NCBI GenBank assembly: GCA_950106755.1
Contig: OX467087.1
Coordinates: 9,304,047-9,368,046, forward strand
Reading direction: 5' to 3'
Source: Climacium dendroides
Lineage: Eukaryota; Streptophyta; Bryopsida; Hypnales; Climaciaceae
DNA length: 64,000 nt
In this document: positions 22,480 to 35,860 of the stretch, piece by piece
How the letters are laid out: each line of letters starts with the position of its first letter
Numbering within the stretch: position 1 is the stretch's first letter
Notes under the pieces: generated by a model
The model's database searches: none
Seen by the model: only the letters and a program-made list of their open reading frames with translations
Told to the model about the DNA's origin: nothing
Made by a program: the position numbers and the translations under genes

Positions 22480-25400
22480 AGAGCAGGGGAGGAGGTGCGC
22501 GAAAAGGCGTTTTGTTGCTCAACGTCAGTGAGGATGGACAAAGGTTCACCGTAATGTAGACTCCAAAGCTCCTCCACCTCCTCCGAACTGAAAATCAACA
22601 GACAAAGACTAAGAATCGACGGCGACGTAGACGTCAATCCTGCAATCCTGTAAATTCGCGAATCAGCAAATTCAGGAAGCAACCTCGTGCAGGACAGGGA
22701 TCGCAAAGGAAAATGTAGCGCCTGAAATCACCGCGTTTTCGTGATCGCAGAAGAAATTCCCTTCCTGTTGTTGATGAATGTTCAAACTGTCGTGCATAAT
22801 TGGGGGGGGGGGCATATCGAACCAGAACTAGAGGGAGAGGAAGTTTTCTGCACGTGTACATTCTCTGTGTGTTTTAGTTGTAAGGTAGCAGCACCCATAA
22901 CCACCAATTTAAGGTTTGGGGACACAACTATTAATAGATATCCAACAAATTATTGGATCTTACTAGCAAGAGAAAAAGAATTCCTATGTTTTTTCAAATG
23001 TGTTTTTTGGGTACTATGAGTGTAAGTTGTGAATTTTTAAAGAGCCAATTATAAATGCAAATACCAACACTAAGGTTTGATATTTAGATGTAGTACATCC
23101 TTATAATCACATTTATTTACTTCCTTAGGATTTTATAAGATTTTAAAGGAGATGGTTATGGATACAATGAAGGTTATGGGTGTTGCTACTTTAAATGGCT
23201 ATCAGTTTCACATCCACAAAAATAAGTTAGGGATGCAATTTATACTAACAAGGGAAGTGCACATTTGGGAAATTTTATGTAATGTGAATGTATTGTAAAT
23301 AGAAAGTATATGTACAATTCAAATGAGATTAAATTACATAATATTGGTCATTATATTCATTTGGAATGCTAATAATATGTTCTACAATGACTACAACATC
23401 AAAGCTTTGAATAGTCATTTACCTATGATATAATATAACTTCCATATAGTAATAGTCCAGGAACTATAGGAGAATATTACATAAGAGAGTTTATTGCTTT
23501 AGAGAGGGGCTTGGATATAAATGACATTTAAAGATTTTTTTTAGTATAGTGTCTACTAATTTGCTAACTGGACCGATCACCTAATGAATCTTGAGTGTAA
23601 TCCTTGTCCCTACATGCCTTCATTCCAAGTTGTGTGGGTTTCCACTATACTAACAATAAACAAAATTGATTGATCAATACATTTAGTAAATGAATAAACA
23701 CTACACTTGAAAGATTAATGATGTTTGGAGATTTTTTTCTTTGGGCCCACCACTTTCAACTTTCATTGAATGTGGTTGGAAGTCACATTCACCATAGTTA
23801 CATCTAGATTCCAAATTCAATGAAAATTGCTTTTCTTTTATTACTTTTTTTTTGGTACATTTTCAATGTGTCTAGGCCAGGACCAACTAAATAATATCAC
23901 TTTAGGGAGGTTATTGACTTATAGAAGTTTGCTTCATAGAATTTCTATTGTAGTTTCACACCTAAATGTAGAAGTTTCCTATTGTGCTCAAATAATTCTA
24001 TTATTTTCATCCCAAACTTGAATTGTAGTCATTAAGTCTTTACAAAGTGGAACAAATCTTATCTACAAAAACATAATACTTTTGATTAAGTTGAATGTAC
24101 GATTGTTTAAACCTGTTCCTATTTTAGTAATTATATAATTAGAAATATTTAGTTTGTTCTAAAATTTTATAATTTAAAAAATAAGGAGCTACAATTAGTG
24201 AGACTATGACTTGGTAGCACTAGCTTGGTTTTCAAGTAAGATCCTATTCCAACTTCCTTATATATAGCTTTATCAATACATAGTTTTGACCTTAACCACC
24301 ACATAATTCATGACTATCTTATTTATAAAAATAGCAATTTCAAGATTTGCATTTAGAAAAGGGCCTTACTTTGTGTAAAGCCCCTTTTTTGCAAAACCAA
24401 GGTGTCCTCCATTTTTTATCTTTATTGAGAGGCCTCCTAACTAATGTGTTGCAACCTTGAAGCTATACCAATTAATAATTGGGTTATGAAAGAGAACTTG
24501 TGTGGGGCAACTTCAAGAGTGCAAAAACTCATTTACCAAAGCAAAATGAATCGAAAAGGGACCACTTTTCTTTGTTCAATGGATGAAAGCTTAGGGTAAA
24601 ACTAAGCATTTTATCTTGCTTTGTGCATAAGCTATGAGAATCTAAATTGACTTAGAAAGAATACAAATGTAAGGCTTTAAATTTGTAGAGGGTTTGGTCA
24701 ACTTGTAAAAATGAAAATATCATAGAAAAAACAATAATAAATGTACAATAGCAGAGGTTTGAGAGCCCCTAAAAAAAACAATATGGTGAGTGGAGGCTAG
24801 GATCATAGCAAAGATGTATAAGTGGTGTGATCTATGAAGAACTTTAGGTTTTCATAAAGTGAAGCAATATAGGCAAGACTACAAATTTTTCATTTAGAAG
24901 GCATATATCTAGGATGGTAGGGCACACTTACAAATCAATTGAAACTATAATCTCGATCTATTATAGAAAATTTTAAATATTAAAGATAAAAATTGTATTT
25001 TTGATGAATTTTTGAAGTTAAATCTTCAAAACTCATTTGAAGATAATTTTAAAATAGTTTTAAAATTTTGATCACAAGGATACTTTCTTCTCTTCATACT
25101 TCATATTGTCTTTTTTATGCAAACTTTAAAAAATTATTGAACTTATATTTTATAATACATTTGCATTTTATCCAAAACTCTTGGATCTATGGGAGATAAC
25201 ATGCAAACTTGCTTGGTGGAAAAATAAGTGAATAACTATTTTATAATTATATATTGTTGTATAAAACCAAAGTTTGATTACATTAGATGTTTTCTAGGGG
25301 CATTAGAGAGCCATTTCAAGCTTGTTCTCCATGCTGTGAACCAACCACTTTGCCACTAGAATAAATAATAATAATAAATATTAAATATTTATTAAATATC

Positions 25401-26560
25401 ATTATCATCTGATGTGGCAATCTCCTAACCTCATCAAATTGTTATTGTAGTTGAGTTTCTAGAGTTTGGGAACTTGGAGGAATTTGTGGCCTTATTAAAG
25501 AGTTGAATTTCATCTAATGATTGTAGCCGATGCTTCCTAGCTACTAAAATTTAAAAACTAGATTTCTTGAATTTTAAGGTACTATGGTAAAACCACCCAT
25601 AGTCGCCTACTTAAGCAACTTCGTGCATATTTTAGAGCAGTTTAAAACTATGAAACTTTTTTGCCATATAGGAAGATAGAAATCATGGGGATTGTAATTT
25701 TTTTTGATAATTTTATGCCTTGAATTGAAATTACTATGAATTTTGGATGCCAAAAGTTGGCCTAGACCCATATCCAATGATAGAGTCTTCCAATTCCAAT
25801 GTCAAGAACTACTTTCTACTTACTAGGTAGGGAGTCAATTCAATTGAAAAAATAATAAAATATTTTAAAACATTGCCAATCTAATGTGGTGCTAACATGG
25901 CATTAGTAGTGACACATTAGATTTTAAAATTTTAAAATTAAAAAAATTCTATAATTGCACCACAGGGGGCAAAACTCGTGGTCTCTTTGAGGCCTAAAAT
26001 TTTTCCTAATGGTTGAAATAGATTTCTAACCAAAGCTTGAAATTTGTTTTTTTCTCCTTTTCAAGGTTGGGACTAGTAAGATTATGACACATGTCCCAAA
26101 GTAGTGAGCAGGAAAGTAAGTTCACATAGTTTCCAATTATGAACCTTAAAGGGACTATGCTTGACCTTTTTGATGCTAATATGGCTCTCATAATTCCCTA
26201 AACATCTACATTGGCAATCCAAAAGTATCCCTTGAGATTCTAGAATAATGAATGAATCATTTGCTATGTGTAGAAGCTGGATGGTGTCTACATTGAAATC
26301 ATGAAATAGTGACTTTTCAACTCAATTCTAATCATTTGAACCCAATTTCACACTTTGCAATTTCTACTACATTAGGATACAAGTAAGCAAAATTGAATCT
26401 TGAAAAAGGGACCAAATTGGGTTGCAATCCATAATAGGTTTGATTATCTTAGTCTACATGTACTAACTACTAGCTTATGTGGGCGAATTGGGATTTAGCC
26501 TAACCAAAAGCTCTTCCCTTGTCCCGGAGAAAAAAAAACTGAGACATGTTTGTGCCATGG
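22480..26560. other. Long AT-rich spacer between divergent genes
   Basis: No gene recognised. A run of eleven G lies at 22801-22811. The first 400 bases are the 5' flank of the minus-strand gene. The remainder holds only short open frames without family resemblance. Blocks at 26050-26290 are shared with 4940-5180 (an old dispersed repeat). Alternating TAA/AAT-rich stretches near 25370 and 25860 resemble those near 4690 and 47510. Confidence 0.5.
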
Positions 26561-26714
26561 ATGAATGAAAAGCGTATGATTGCATCCGCCCGTCGGTCTG
26601 ACCCACCCATGTCATCCAATTTCGCTCTGCTCTGTCTTCTCCCGCCTAATGACTCTCCTTTTCTGGAGCCATGCAACGCTCGTCCGAATTTTTGAATGCA
26701 CTTCCGCCATAGCC

Positions 26715-26722
26715 AAACCCTA
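26715..26722 (+). promoter_or_regulatory. Telo-box upstream of RUNKEL
   Basis: 'aaaccctacccc' lies in a pyrimidine-rich stretch about 1.05 kb before the RUNKEL start codon. Base composition changes here from AT-rich spacer to balanced sequence, so the RUNKEL transcription start is probably nearby. Confidence 0.45.
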
Positions 26723-27774
26723 CCCCTCCGTCAGTACTCTTCTACTCTTCGCGTTACAGCATTTTGTCGGTTATTATTTGCCCCGTTACCGCGTCCGCAC
26801 ATTTTCTCTTCCGCTGAGTGAGAGAAAACCGTTCATTTTGGCTGGTTAGGGGGTATTACGACTCGATTGGAAGTTCCATTCAGCGCGTTGCGTTTGAACA
26901 GTGTCCGAGGTGATCGAGCTGCTGAACTGGACGCTGATCGAGGAGTTTGGCGACCTACATTGGTACATTGTGCATTGCGCATTGCACTTGGCCGCATTTC
27001 AGTGTAGAATCAACTGATTGAGCTTAGGAGCTTCATTTCGGTTAAAGTCTTGGTACAGAGGTTTATGATTGGCATCGGCACACGTTGATCGCCCTCGCAT
27101 TGTTTGGACAGCGGAACATCGAGATTTGGTTGTTGTCACTGAAGCGGAGCATTTCAAAAGGAGTTCAGAGATTGACAATTTTTTGCCGGGTGCTTGATGT
27201 TCGTGACATCTTGGTAGAGTGGATATTGCAGAGTTGGCGTGGCCCATTTTTTTTTTTTAAGGTGGACAGTTGTGGCCAAATTCGAGCTGCATTGTCGCCT
27301 CTCCTACTTTGCTTCCTTTTTCCTGGTTTAGGTCTGGAGATAAACAGATTGGCTTGTAGATTTTCATGCGAAGTTCTGGAGGGAGTGACCATTCCTTGAT
27401 GACATGATTATAGGACATTTTGCTGACAAAGTCTCTTAGTTGTACTTCTCCTCATGATTACGTGATGCAACTTGTTACTCTATTCATCTCGGCAAGTTTA
27501 GGTTGAGATTTGCATTAAGAACTGGCGAAGCTTCTGCGATGTGAGATGCAACAGGCCATTGAACTAAGAACAAGCTGCATTTCTTGGTTTGGGGAATTTA
27601 CTTTTGCGCTTTTATAACGTGGAGAGTGCACGACCCCAGCCACTCAGCTCTAGAAGCTGAGTTTGAGTGAGAATTTTCGGCATCTATCCTATGCTGAGTG
27701 CAAGGAGGAGCTTCATACGCTGAGAATTGGCTCCAATTTAGCACTGGGGCTGCCCTTTTTCTTAAGTATCTCTT

Positions 27775-30700
27775 ATGAATCAGTATCACATCTATGAGGC
27801 GATCGGGCGAGGAAAACACTCGGTAAGTTCACGCTTCCTATCAGCATCTTTGCTCATACTTTTCACATAGGCTGGGCAACGGAAATGTTTGTGAATTGAA
27901 TTCCTCTGCGAAGAGTTCGAGGCATTGAGGAGTAGTGCCATCACTTACTATCGACCTAATTATCCTAGGGTGGGATCTAAATATTGACGGCTTGAAGAGC
28001 TGTTTACCCTAAATTGCGTTTCTGATAAGTCCCTGACTGTGTAAGTATCCATTTGTTCACTGAAACACTGGACCAGATCCCTTGAATTCAATCCAAAATA
28101 AAGTGAAGAGTTCGCATGGGAGTATATCCGATACTGCTTGTTCTTTTATATTATGGTTTTGAAGAGTAATTAGGTGTTTTAGGAAATTGCCTGGATCACT
28201 AAGCAAGGAGCCCTCGCTCTGAACCGCTTACCACACATCTTCCTTGACTCAGCGTAAATGATCATAAGTAGTATCAGAAGTTATACAGCATAATGAACCC
28301 TAAGCTGCCTTCAGGTGTCTATATAAGTATTCAATATGAGCGCAATATATCTGACCTGGATGAATGACACAAAGTTGATTATATTCATGCAGACTGTCTA
28401 CAAAGGAAGGAAGAAGAAGACAATCGAGTATTATGCCATCAAGAGTGTTGAGAAAAGTCAAAAAACAAAGGTCCTGCAGGAGGTGAGTTGATTCAAGACC
28501 AGTCCATTGCGTGCATAGTGGGACATGCACTATGCAATCGCATGCCTGCGCCTTTTAAAGTTCGAGTGAACTCTTAGGACAATTGTATATCATGCTCTAA
28601 CTGCCATTGCGGGTTTTGAACAGGTCCGAACCCTTCACTCACTTGACCACAACAACGTTCTCAAATTCTACGCCTGGTACTTACTTTTTTCAGTGTTTGA
28701 TTGAAAGCCAATATTTGCTTATGTAAATATCTACCTTGCCGAGTATGGTTCCTCATTACGATTCATTTCTCTCGAAGTACAATATCAACTGCAAAATTCT
28801 CAATTGGTAGTCTCCATGTCTATAGCTTGTGTTCTGTTAACATAGTCCTTGGAACTGACAGGTATGAAACATCAGCTCATTTATGGCTTGTTTTGGAATA
28901 CTGTGTCGGTGGCGATCTCTTGACGTTGCTTAGGCAGGTGAGTTACTCCAATTTCCGTCTTCCCATTCTAGAGCAGCTCCTAGGCTTTTCTGAAGGAGTG
29001 TACAGTGTACGACAGATGCTTTTTGCTGAAAGGTTGTGAACACCACTTATTCAGAGAGTCTGTTTTTCTAGTCAATTTTGCATTCATTGTCGTCTTGTGC
29101 TCCAAGAAGTTGTAAGTTTTATTTGGACCAGTTTCATGATGTTTAGAAGTGCAGTTTTCTTGGTTTCGTTACTAGATCGAGTACATGTTGAGTGTCAGTC
29201 CAATTCATTGGATTCTAGGATCAATTGAAGTATGTTATTGATGTAGCAGCTAGATTCTCTTCTCATTTATCTCATTGTTTACACCATTATGCAGGATACT
29301 CGGATGCCTGAAGAATCCATACATGATTTCGCCCGTGATTTAGTCCAAGCTCTACAGTATGTCCTGTGAACATGTTCCACTTGTTTTGTTGTTATGTAAC
29401 TATGTTTATTATATGTGGTGTACCCTAGAGGTGGCTCAACCCAATTATTACAAAGTAGTCTGATTGGTTATTGGTGATTATCAAGGTACACTGGACAGTG
29501 GTACCAAAGAAGAATTGACACGTCCTGCTCTCTTCCGCTTCAGAAGTACAGCTTGCAGTGCAATCTGGTGCCTGATACTAGAGTCTCTGTATTGCAGGTT
29601 TTTACACTCGAAGGGAGTAATTTACTGCGACCTAAAACCATCAAATGTGCTCCTAGATGAAAATGGTCGTCTCAAGGTTAGTATGTTTTTTCCTGCCTGA
29701 CTCTAGTGGACTGGTACTAAAACTGGGTATCCAAGCAGTGGCTTTTCTTTTCACCAACTATCGAGGGTACGAGATGAATGTTCTATCTTTGTAATCTAGT
29801 GTTGCAATCCGGTTTTGGCGAGAATCCATCCGTCTTTCTTTGGACTTCATTTAACAAATGACTATGTGCTAGGTCATGCTCAACTTTTCTTTTAGACCAA
29901 GATTGAACAATGGGTTAGTAAATAGATAATTGCGTCTGGTCTTTGTCTTTGAATTAGATTCTCTTTTCCAGCGGCGTGCACGCTCTTTCCAAAAATGCTG
30001 CTCGTGCCTCCCTCCTGCAACATGTATTTGTGGATTGAACTTCTAGGCAGTATAAATGCTCAGTAACTCTCGTTTGCAGCTTTGTGACTTTGGACTGGCC
30101 AGGCGACTTAGTGACATCGCCAAGAGTTCTGTCCAGGAGGTAACTGTTATCCCCTGTGCGACTTATTTTGCTTGTCCTCTGCCTTTGCTCCTTTTCTTTC
30201 AATGTCTATGGTATTGAGTGATCTGTCTTCGCTATTTTTATGCAAGTGATTTGTATTCTTGTGATAATGATGTCCATCTTGGTCTTGTTGGTAGTTTACA
30301 GGGTATTGACTAGTCTGACTTTGAGCCAAATATCCTCTTAATAGCCTCAACTTCTGTGCGTTAGGTCACCCTTTTGTTCCTTGCTCACATTTTGGTACTT
30401 GATTTTGGTACTCCCGGTGTGGCTAATATTGTCTCCCTTTGGCAGCTGCCGCAAGCAAAGCGCGGCACACCGTGCTATATGGCACCTGAGCTTTTTCAGG
30501 AAGGAAGTGTGCATTCATTCGGGTCCGATCTATGGGCACTGGGTTGCGTCATGTACGAATGCTACGCTGGCCGACCCCCATTTGTTTCTAACAGTTTCAC
30601 TCAACTGGTAAACTCTATAATTTCAGATCCCATGCCACCACTATGGGGAAATCCTAGCCATGACTTTGAGGATATAGTGAGTCGCCTGCTGGTTAAGGAT

Positions 30701-33700
30701 CCTGTGGAGAGAATACAATGGGATGAGCTCAGGAATCATCCATTTTGGAGAACAAAGTGCAAGATTCTGCCTTTGCCACCACAGCCTGCTTTTACAAATT
30801 TCTTGCGACTTACTCACAGACCTTCATCTCCTGAGGAGAAGCCGAAGTTGACGGGTAGGAGTACTCCTGTTGAGAAAAGAGCTCCAGAGGGGAAAGGATC
30901 TGCGGTTGACAGGGCTACTCCGCGCGAGAGAAGCCAGAGTCAAGCTAAGAAGCTTGAAATTAAACAAGATGTGAAAGGAGCTGTTCCTGAGAATAGGAAT
31001 CCTGGTCAAAGAGAAAATGGTAGGAAGGCGGTTAAAGGACCATCTGGCAATACACAACCGAAGGAGTTAGACACAAAACCCAATGGAGGGGTGCCGGCAG
31101 TGAACCTTCTAAGATTGTCCAAAATTGTGAAAACCAATCTGCTAAAGGAAACTGAGAATGATACTTATCGGCAGCAATCCGATGCAAATGGGGCTTCTGA
31201 TGATACTGATATTACTTTAGAGAATCATGACTTGGAGCTCAACTTTGGTGAAGAAGCTGAAAGTGATGCTGCGGAAGAGGAAGATGACTCTGGCAGCAAT
31301 GGTGCCAGTCCAACTGCTTCAGCCGAGGAGAAAGACCTTCACAAGCCGTCCACCAAACCCTACCACGCACCAGCTTCCAAAGGAGAGAGTAGGGATCCAA
31401 ATGCTGGAGCTGAGGAACCTTTGCCAGTCACTCCCAAACCTGAAATCAATGGTAGGTGTGAGGATCCTCATATGACTCAGACTGAGGTTGAAGTAAAGCA
31501 GTTGGATGCAATGCGTCATGTTGCAGCAACTCCACCGGGTGTGGGCATCCCAAGAAAAGGCTCTCAGCGTGGCCCATCGGCTGCTGAGGAGTCAAAGAAG
31601 GAGCCTGTTGTTGGTCCTCCAAATCCTTCCAGACCTTCAGTGGTACTTTCACAATCACTTTGGCATCCGTCAGATCTTTCTGTGAGGCCAATCATGCTGA
31701 ATCGACGAATAGAGAAGGTAATGTCTATTGACGCTGCTCATGCCATAAAATACTTCAAACGTTGTCATGGGTTACTTAGAACTTGTTTGAGTGCCGTAAC
31801 TTTTTAATTTTGTTTCTGTCCATTTTGTCTGTGGCTGTCACCTCACAGCCGCAGTATTGCATTTTTATTAATCATATAATTAACATCATTTGTCGTAAGA
31901 GTCTTCTGTGCTTACACTAAGTCGATTGTTGTAATTCTGAATCTTTTCCTGACACTGTAATTCATGGAACAGATTCCGGAATCAACCTTTGACTCACGAA
32001 TTTTGCCTGCTGAGCGGGTGACTTCTTCAGAGTTTGTGAAGCTGGAAGCGGATCAGCAGGAAACCTTCTTGAATAAGATTATGGGGAACGTTCATGGAAG
32101 CACCGTTCCAGTGAATGAAAAGATCAACACGTTAAAATATCTAGAGACCCTATGTACTAACATTGATGCAGCTAATATATTAATCAATGGGCCATTAATG
32201 CCGTTGCTGGTGAAACTATTGCGCACTGTGAAAATTCCAGCCCTGCGTGTGCAATTGACATCTGTAATGGGATTGCTTATCCGGCATGCTACGCTTATTG
32301 AGGAGGAGCTTGCAGGTTCAGGAATTGTAGCAGTTTTGACTGAGACTTTACGCGATAAACAGGATAAGGTGCTCATATTACTTTGTGCCTTCATCCAATT
32401 AATCATTACTGTTCATTTATATTGTCATTTTCATCTAGTAGAAGTTCTATTGTGCTTACAGTATTTCTTTTCATGGTTTTAAATAGGTCGATCTTTCTCT
32501 ATATTATCATTCTTCATGTTGTCCTGCATTGTCAGCAGGTAAGGCGCTGTGCTATGGCAACACTCGGGGAGCTTTTGTTTTACATTGCAACACAGAATGA
32601 GGGATCTCCCAGGTCAGGGGGTGGTCATGATAACTCGGCTAAGGACGTCAAGTCTTCATTATGGCAGGTATTGCACTCTTGAAATGTCAATTTTTTAACA
32701 GTTTCACTGTGTCTATTTGATTGTTGAAACGATTGCCCTTGGCTTCCTGCACTGCTGATCCGAATTTCATGATATGTGCGCATCAACCTTTCAAGAAAAT
32801 GCTGCTAAAGTTTAGCTCTTCATATGCGTGATGCTTGAGATTGTCAACGTCCTCCATGTATTGAAACCTAAGAAATTTTATGCAGATTCCCGGTACGACG
32901 ATAGCACTGGTGGCTTCGATTCTAAGGAAGGGTGAAGATGATGTAACTCAGCATTATGCTCTGAAGACCATCGAAAATATTGCCAGTCAAGGTGGAGAGT
33001 GGGCTCAACGCTTCACAAATAATGAAGTTATTAATAACCTTTGCTACACATTCCGAGCATCAGCTAAACCAGAAAACCTGAGGGCAACAGCAGGCTCTTG
33101 TCTAGTTCGATTGGTGCGTTTCCAGCCAACCACAATCCCCTTTGTCCTTGAGAAGCTCACCTTTAAGGAGCTTGTGGGAGGCCTTGCCAGAGGGAGTGCG
33201 CGAGAGCAGCAAGTGAACATCAACCTTCTTAACATGGCTCTTGTGGGCAGTAGTGTCATCAATAATATGAGCAAGTACCTGCTTGCCCTGTTGGAGGAAA
33301 GGAGCTTGGTACCGAGTGTAGTTGCGATGCTGGAGCAGGTATGTTCATCACTGGTTCGGATGCATTACCGGAGGATCGGATTTTAGAGTTTGTTACAATC
33401 TGTAGGTGGCTTTTAATACAAAGAGACTCATCTGTCCCATCCTTGTTCTCTTTAACTTCTTTATTTGTTTTTCAAAAATTTTGCAGCTTATTTTTGGAAC
33501 TGCTAAATTATTGTGGTCGTAGTTAGCTCTTCTAGTTTTGCTCAGTTTTGCTGAGGTTGAGATGGAAGGTTTTTAGTACCGCTGTGCTGCAATAGCCTGT
33601 CTTTCGCACATGGGGCACCTGAATTATAGTTCCATATTGTCAGCTTCCGAATGGAAGTTCCGTACGTTCTTAACGAAGACCTGATGAGTTTACTCATATT

Positions 33701-35860
33701 CCTGTTTGGTGCATATGGAATCTTAGGGTCCAGAAGTATTGCGCGGGAAGGCCTTTGTATGTGCTGCACTTCTGTGTAAAATTAACCGTCGATGGCTCCC
33801 TTCTCTCTGTAATGCCAAACTTCTGCCTGCCGTGGAGAGGTTAGCGAAGGAAAAGGATCCATACGTGCAGCAATGCATGGAGGCTTTGGTTCAAACTGTT
33901 ATCAGTGTTGTCCCCACTATATTGGAAAGTATAAGCTCAGATATCGCCCAGTTGGCCAGTGGAAGACGAACTCCAGGACCGGGCTCATCACCGGCTCGTG
34001 GCACACCAAGAAGTTCCCTTCCATTGTTCCCAGTGGTATTGAACTTGATGAATAGTCCCACTTTCAGGAGTCGTATGGTGGACGAGCCTTTATTGGAAAG
34101 AGTGGCAACCTTTCTCAAGCGGCTAGAGACCTCTTCTTTTCAGGTAAGTATCTGTGATAACTGATAAGAATTTGCAAAGCAAAGTTTTCTTTTGTACATA
34201 CAACTTTCCATGTCGGTGGACTTTCTAATCTGAATGGTAACTGGATTCGGTAGAATGCACACTCTTTTGCCTGTTACTCTCGAAGTTTTCGAGGTACTCT
34301 ATTGGAGCATGATACAAGAAGCCTGAAGTCATTGTTTTTCTTGACTGTTTTCCAGCTAACCCGTGGATTTCCTTTGGTGCCGAGTGCTGCAGGGACAAGA
34401 TGAATTTCAATCAACGCTATTGCAACTAGTGGAAGTTATGTCTCAGCAATCAGCCACATTGTTGGCTCACCCTGATAGTTTTATTTCTAAAGTTTTACCT
34501 AGCCTTGCTGTCTTGTATGATAAGAATACGGATGGCGACATGCGGTTCCTGTGTCTCAAAGTCTTCTTCGATATCTTGGTTGTATTTCTTGATGATATTT
34601 CATCCGTCAACACTCCGGAGGACCAGCAACCGTCAACGATTATTTTGAGTACGCCCAGAAGGTACATGAGTCTCCTCTGTTGTCACTTGCATTTGCTGGA
34701 GGCACTCGTGTTTCAATTTTGGTTAGTGCCTTTCTGGTTAGAAATGCCAAGTTTGCTTCAGTTCAAAATCTCTTGCTCTGAATAGTTTGAGGAAGTTCCC
34801 CTTGCTCAATCGCCTTGTCCCTATCTGCTACAGAGAGAAACTTGAAGCAATTGTCAAGCAGCACTTTCTACCTATGTACCCTATCCTAGTGGAGGATGAA
34901 GATCCAATACCCATGTATGCTCAGAAACTTCTGGTCATGCTGCTCGACCTAAGATGCATCCAGATTGAAGACATTCTGCAGCTCAAGCTTATTTCTCAGT
35001 TCTTTGAGTCCCTGCAAGGTGACCTGGCCAGCATCAATCTTCACAATGTACGGTTATGTCTATACTTAGCATCTTCCCCTAAAGTGGATTCAAAGGTTCT
35101 GTCAGACCTTCGCATCATGAGGCATGTGGGAGCTCTTTTGGATTTTGTGCATGCGAAAGGAATGCAAGATTTCCTTGACCCGGTGCTATCAGTGTGTCGG
35201 TTTCTTCTCGTTCGCAATGCTGGAGATATCTCGAAAATTAGTAGCAGCAACGTATTATCTGCTACTGCTGCCAATGGAAGGGATCTTTCTCGACCAGGTA
35301 CACTGACATTCTTACTCTATAATTGGGAATGTATTGTTGATACTGGAACCGCGTCCTCACCAAAGAGAATTTTAGAATCCTGAGGTTTCAATGTGGCTTT
35401 TTCTCACTCTATGTTTGCTGTTTAAACAGCTATTCAGGATATCGGAGACATGGGACAGCATTCAACCATCTTCTTAGAGCTTTGTGGAAGCCGAGAACCG
35501 CAGGTTGCAGAGACAGCCGCTGAGTGTTTGGTTTTGATGCTCAAGGCTGCTCCGCAATCAGCAGCCGGGCCCATATTTTCTAGCTTGAGCCGCTTTGTAA
35601 GCGCGCTGGAAGCCTGTGCGCAGTCTCACAGTCCGTCCTTATCTAGCAAACTTCAGGGCCAGCTTCTGTTTGCAATCTCAGCGTCGTGCAAAGAACTACG
35701 CGAGAATAAACAGCCCCTTCGAAATTTCTCTCCTTCAAGTGCCGACTTTGTATCGCTTGAGAACATGGTCGTGCGGTTACGGAAATCCAGCTCGCCACAA
35801 GTAGCAGAAGCTGCTGCTAGTGCTGCCTTAGAGTTACAGCGCGTACCTCGTAGTGCATAG
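27775..35860 (+). CDS. RUK: RUNKEL-type (Fused/ULK4-like) kinase-like cytokinesis protein
   Basis: Fifteen exons: 27775-27822, 28393-28482, 28624-28676, 28862-28937, 29295-29356, 29598-29676, 30080-30139, 30446-31717, 31973-32368, 32539-32667, 32886-33338, 33727-34143, 34393-34661, 34786-35297, 35430-35860. They total 4347 nt, 1448 residues (Arabidopsis RUK about 1366), all GT-AG. The N-terminus [20 protein letters not shown] is diagnostic. Kinase-like domain about 4-258: glycine loop G11-x-G13, Lys33 (AIK), Glu46, catalytic loop YCDLKPSN with Asp121, DFG at 139-141, APE at 169-171. HRD is replaced by Tyr-Cys-Asp (non-RD). Residues about 265-580 are a low-complexity acidic/basic linker encoded by the long exon 8. 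From about 585 to 1448 there are helical HEAT/ARM-like repeats. In Arabidopsis the protein binds phragmoplast microtubules and is needed for cell-plate expansion. Whether the kinase is active is unknown. The leader upstream contains several small upstream ORFs. Confidence 0.96.
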
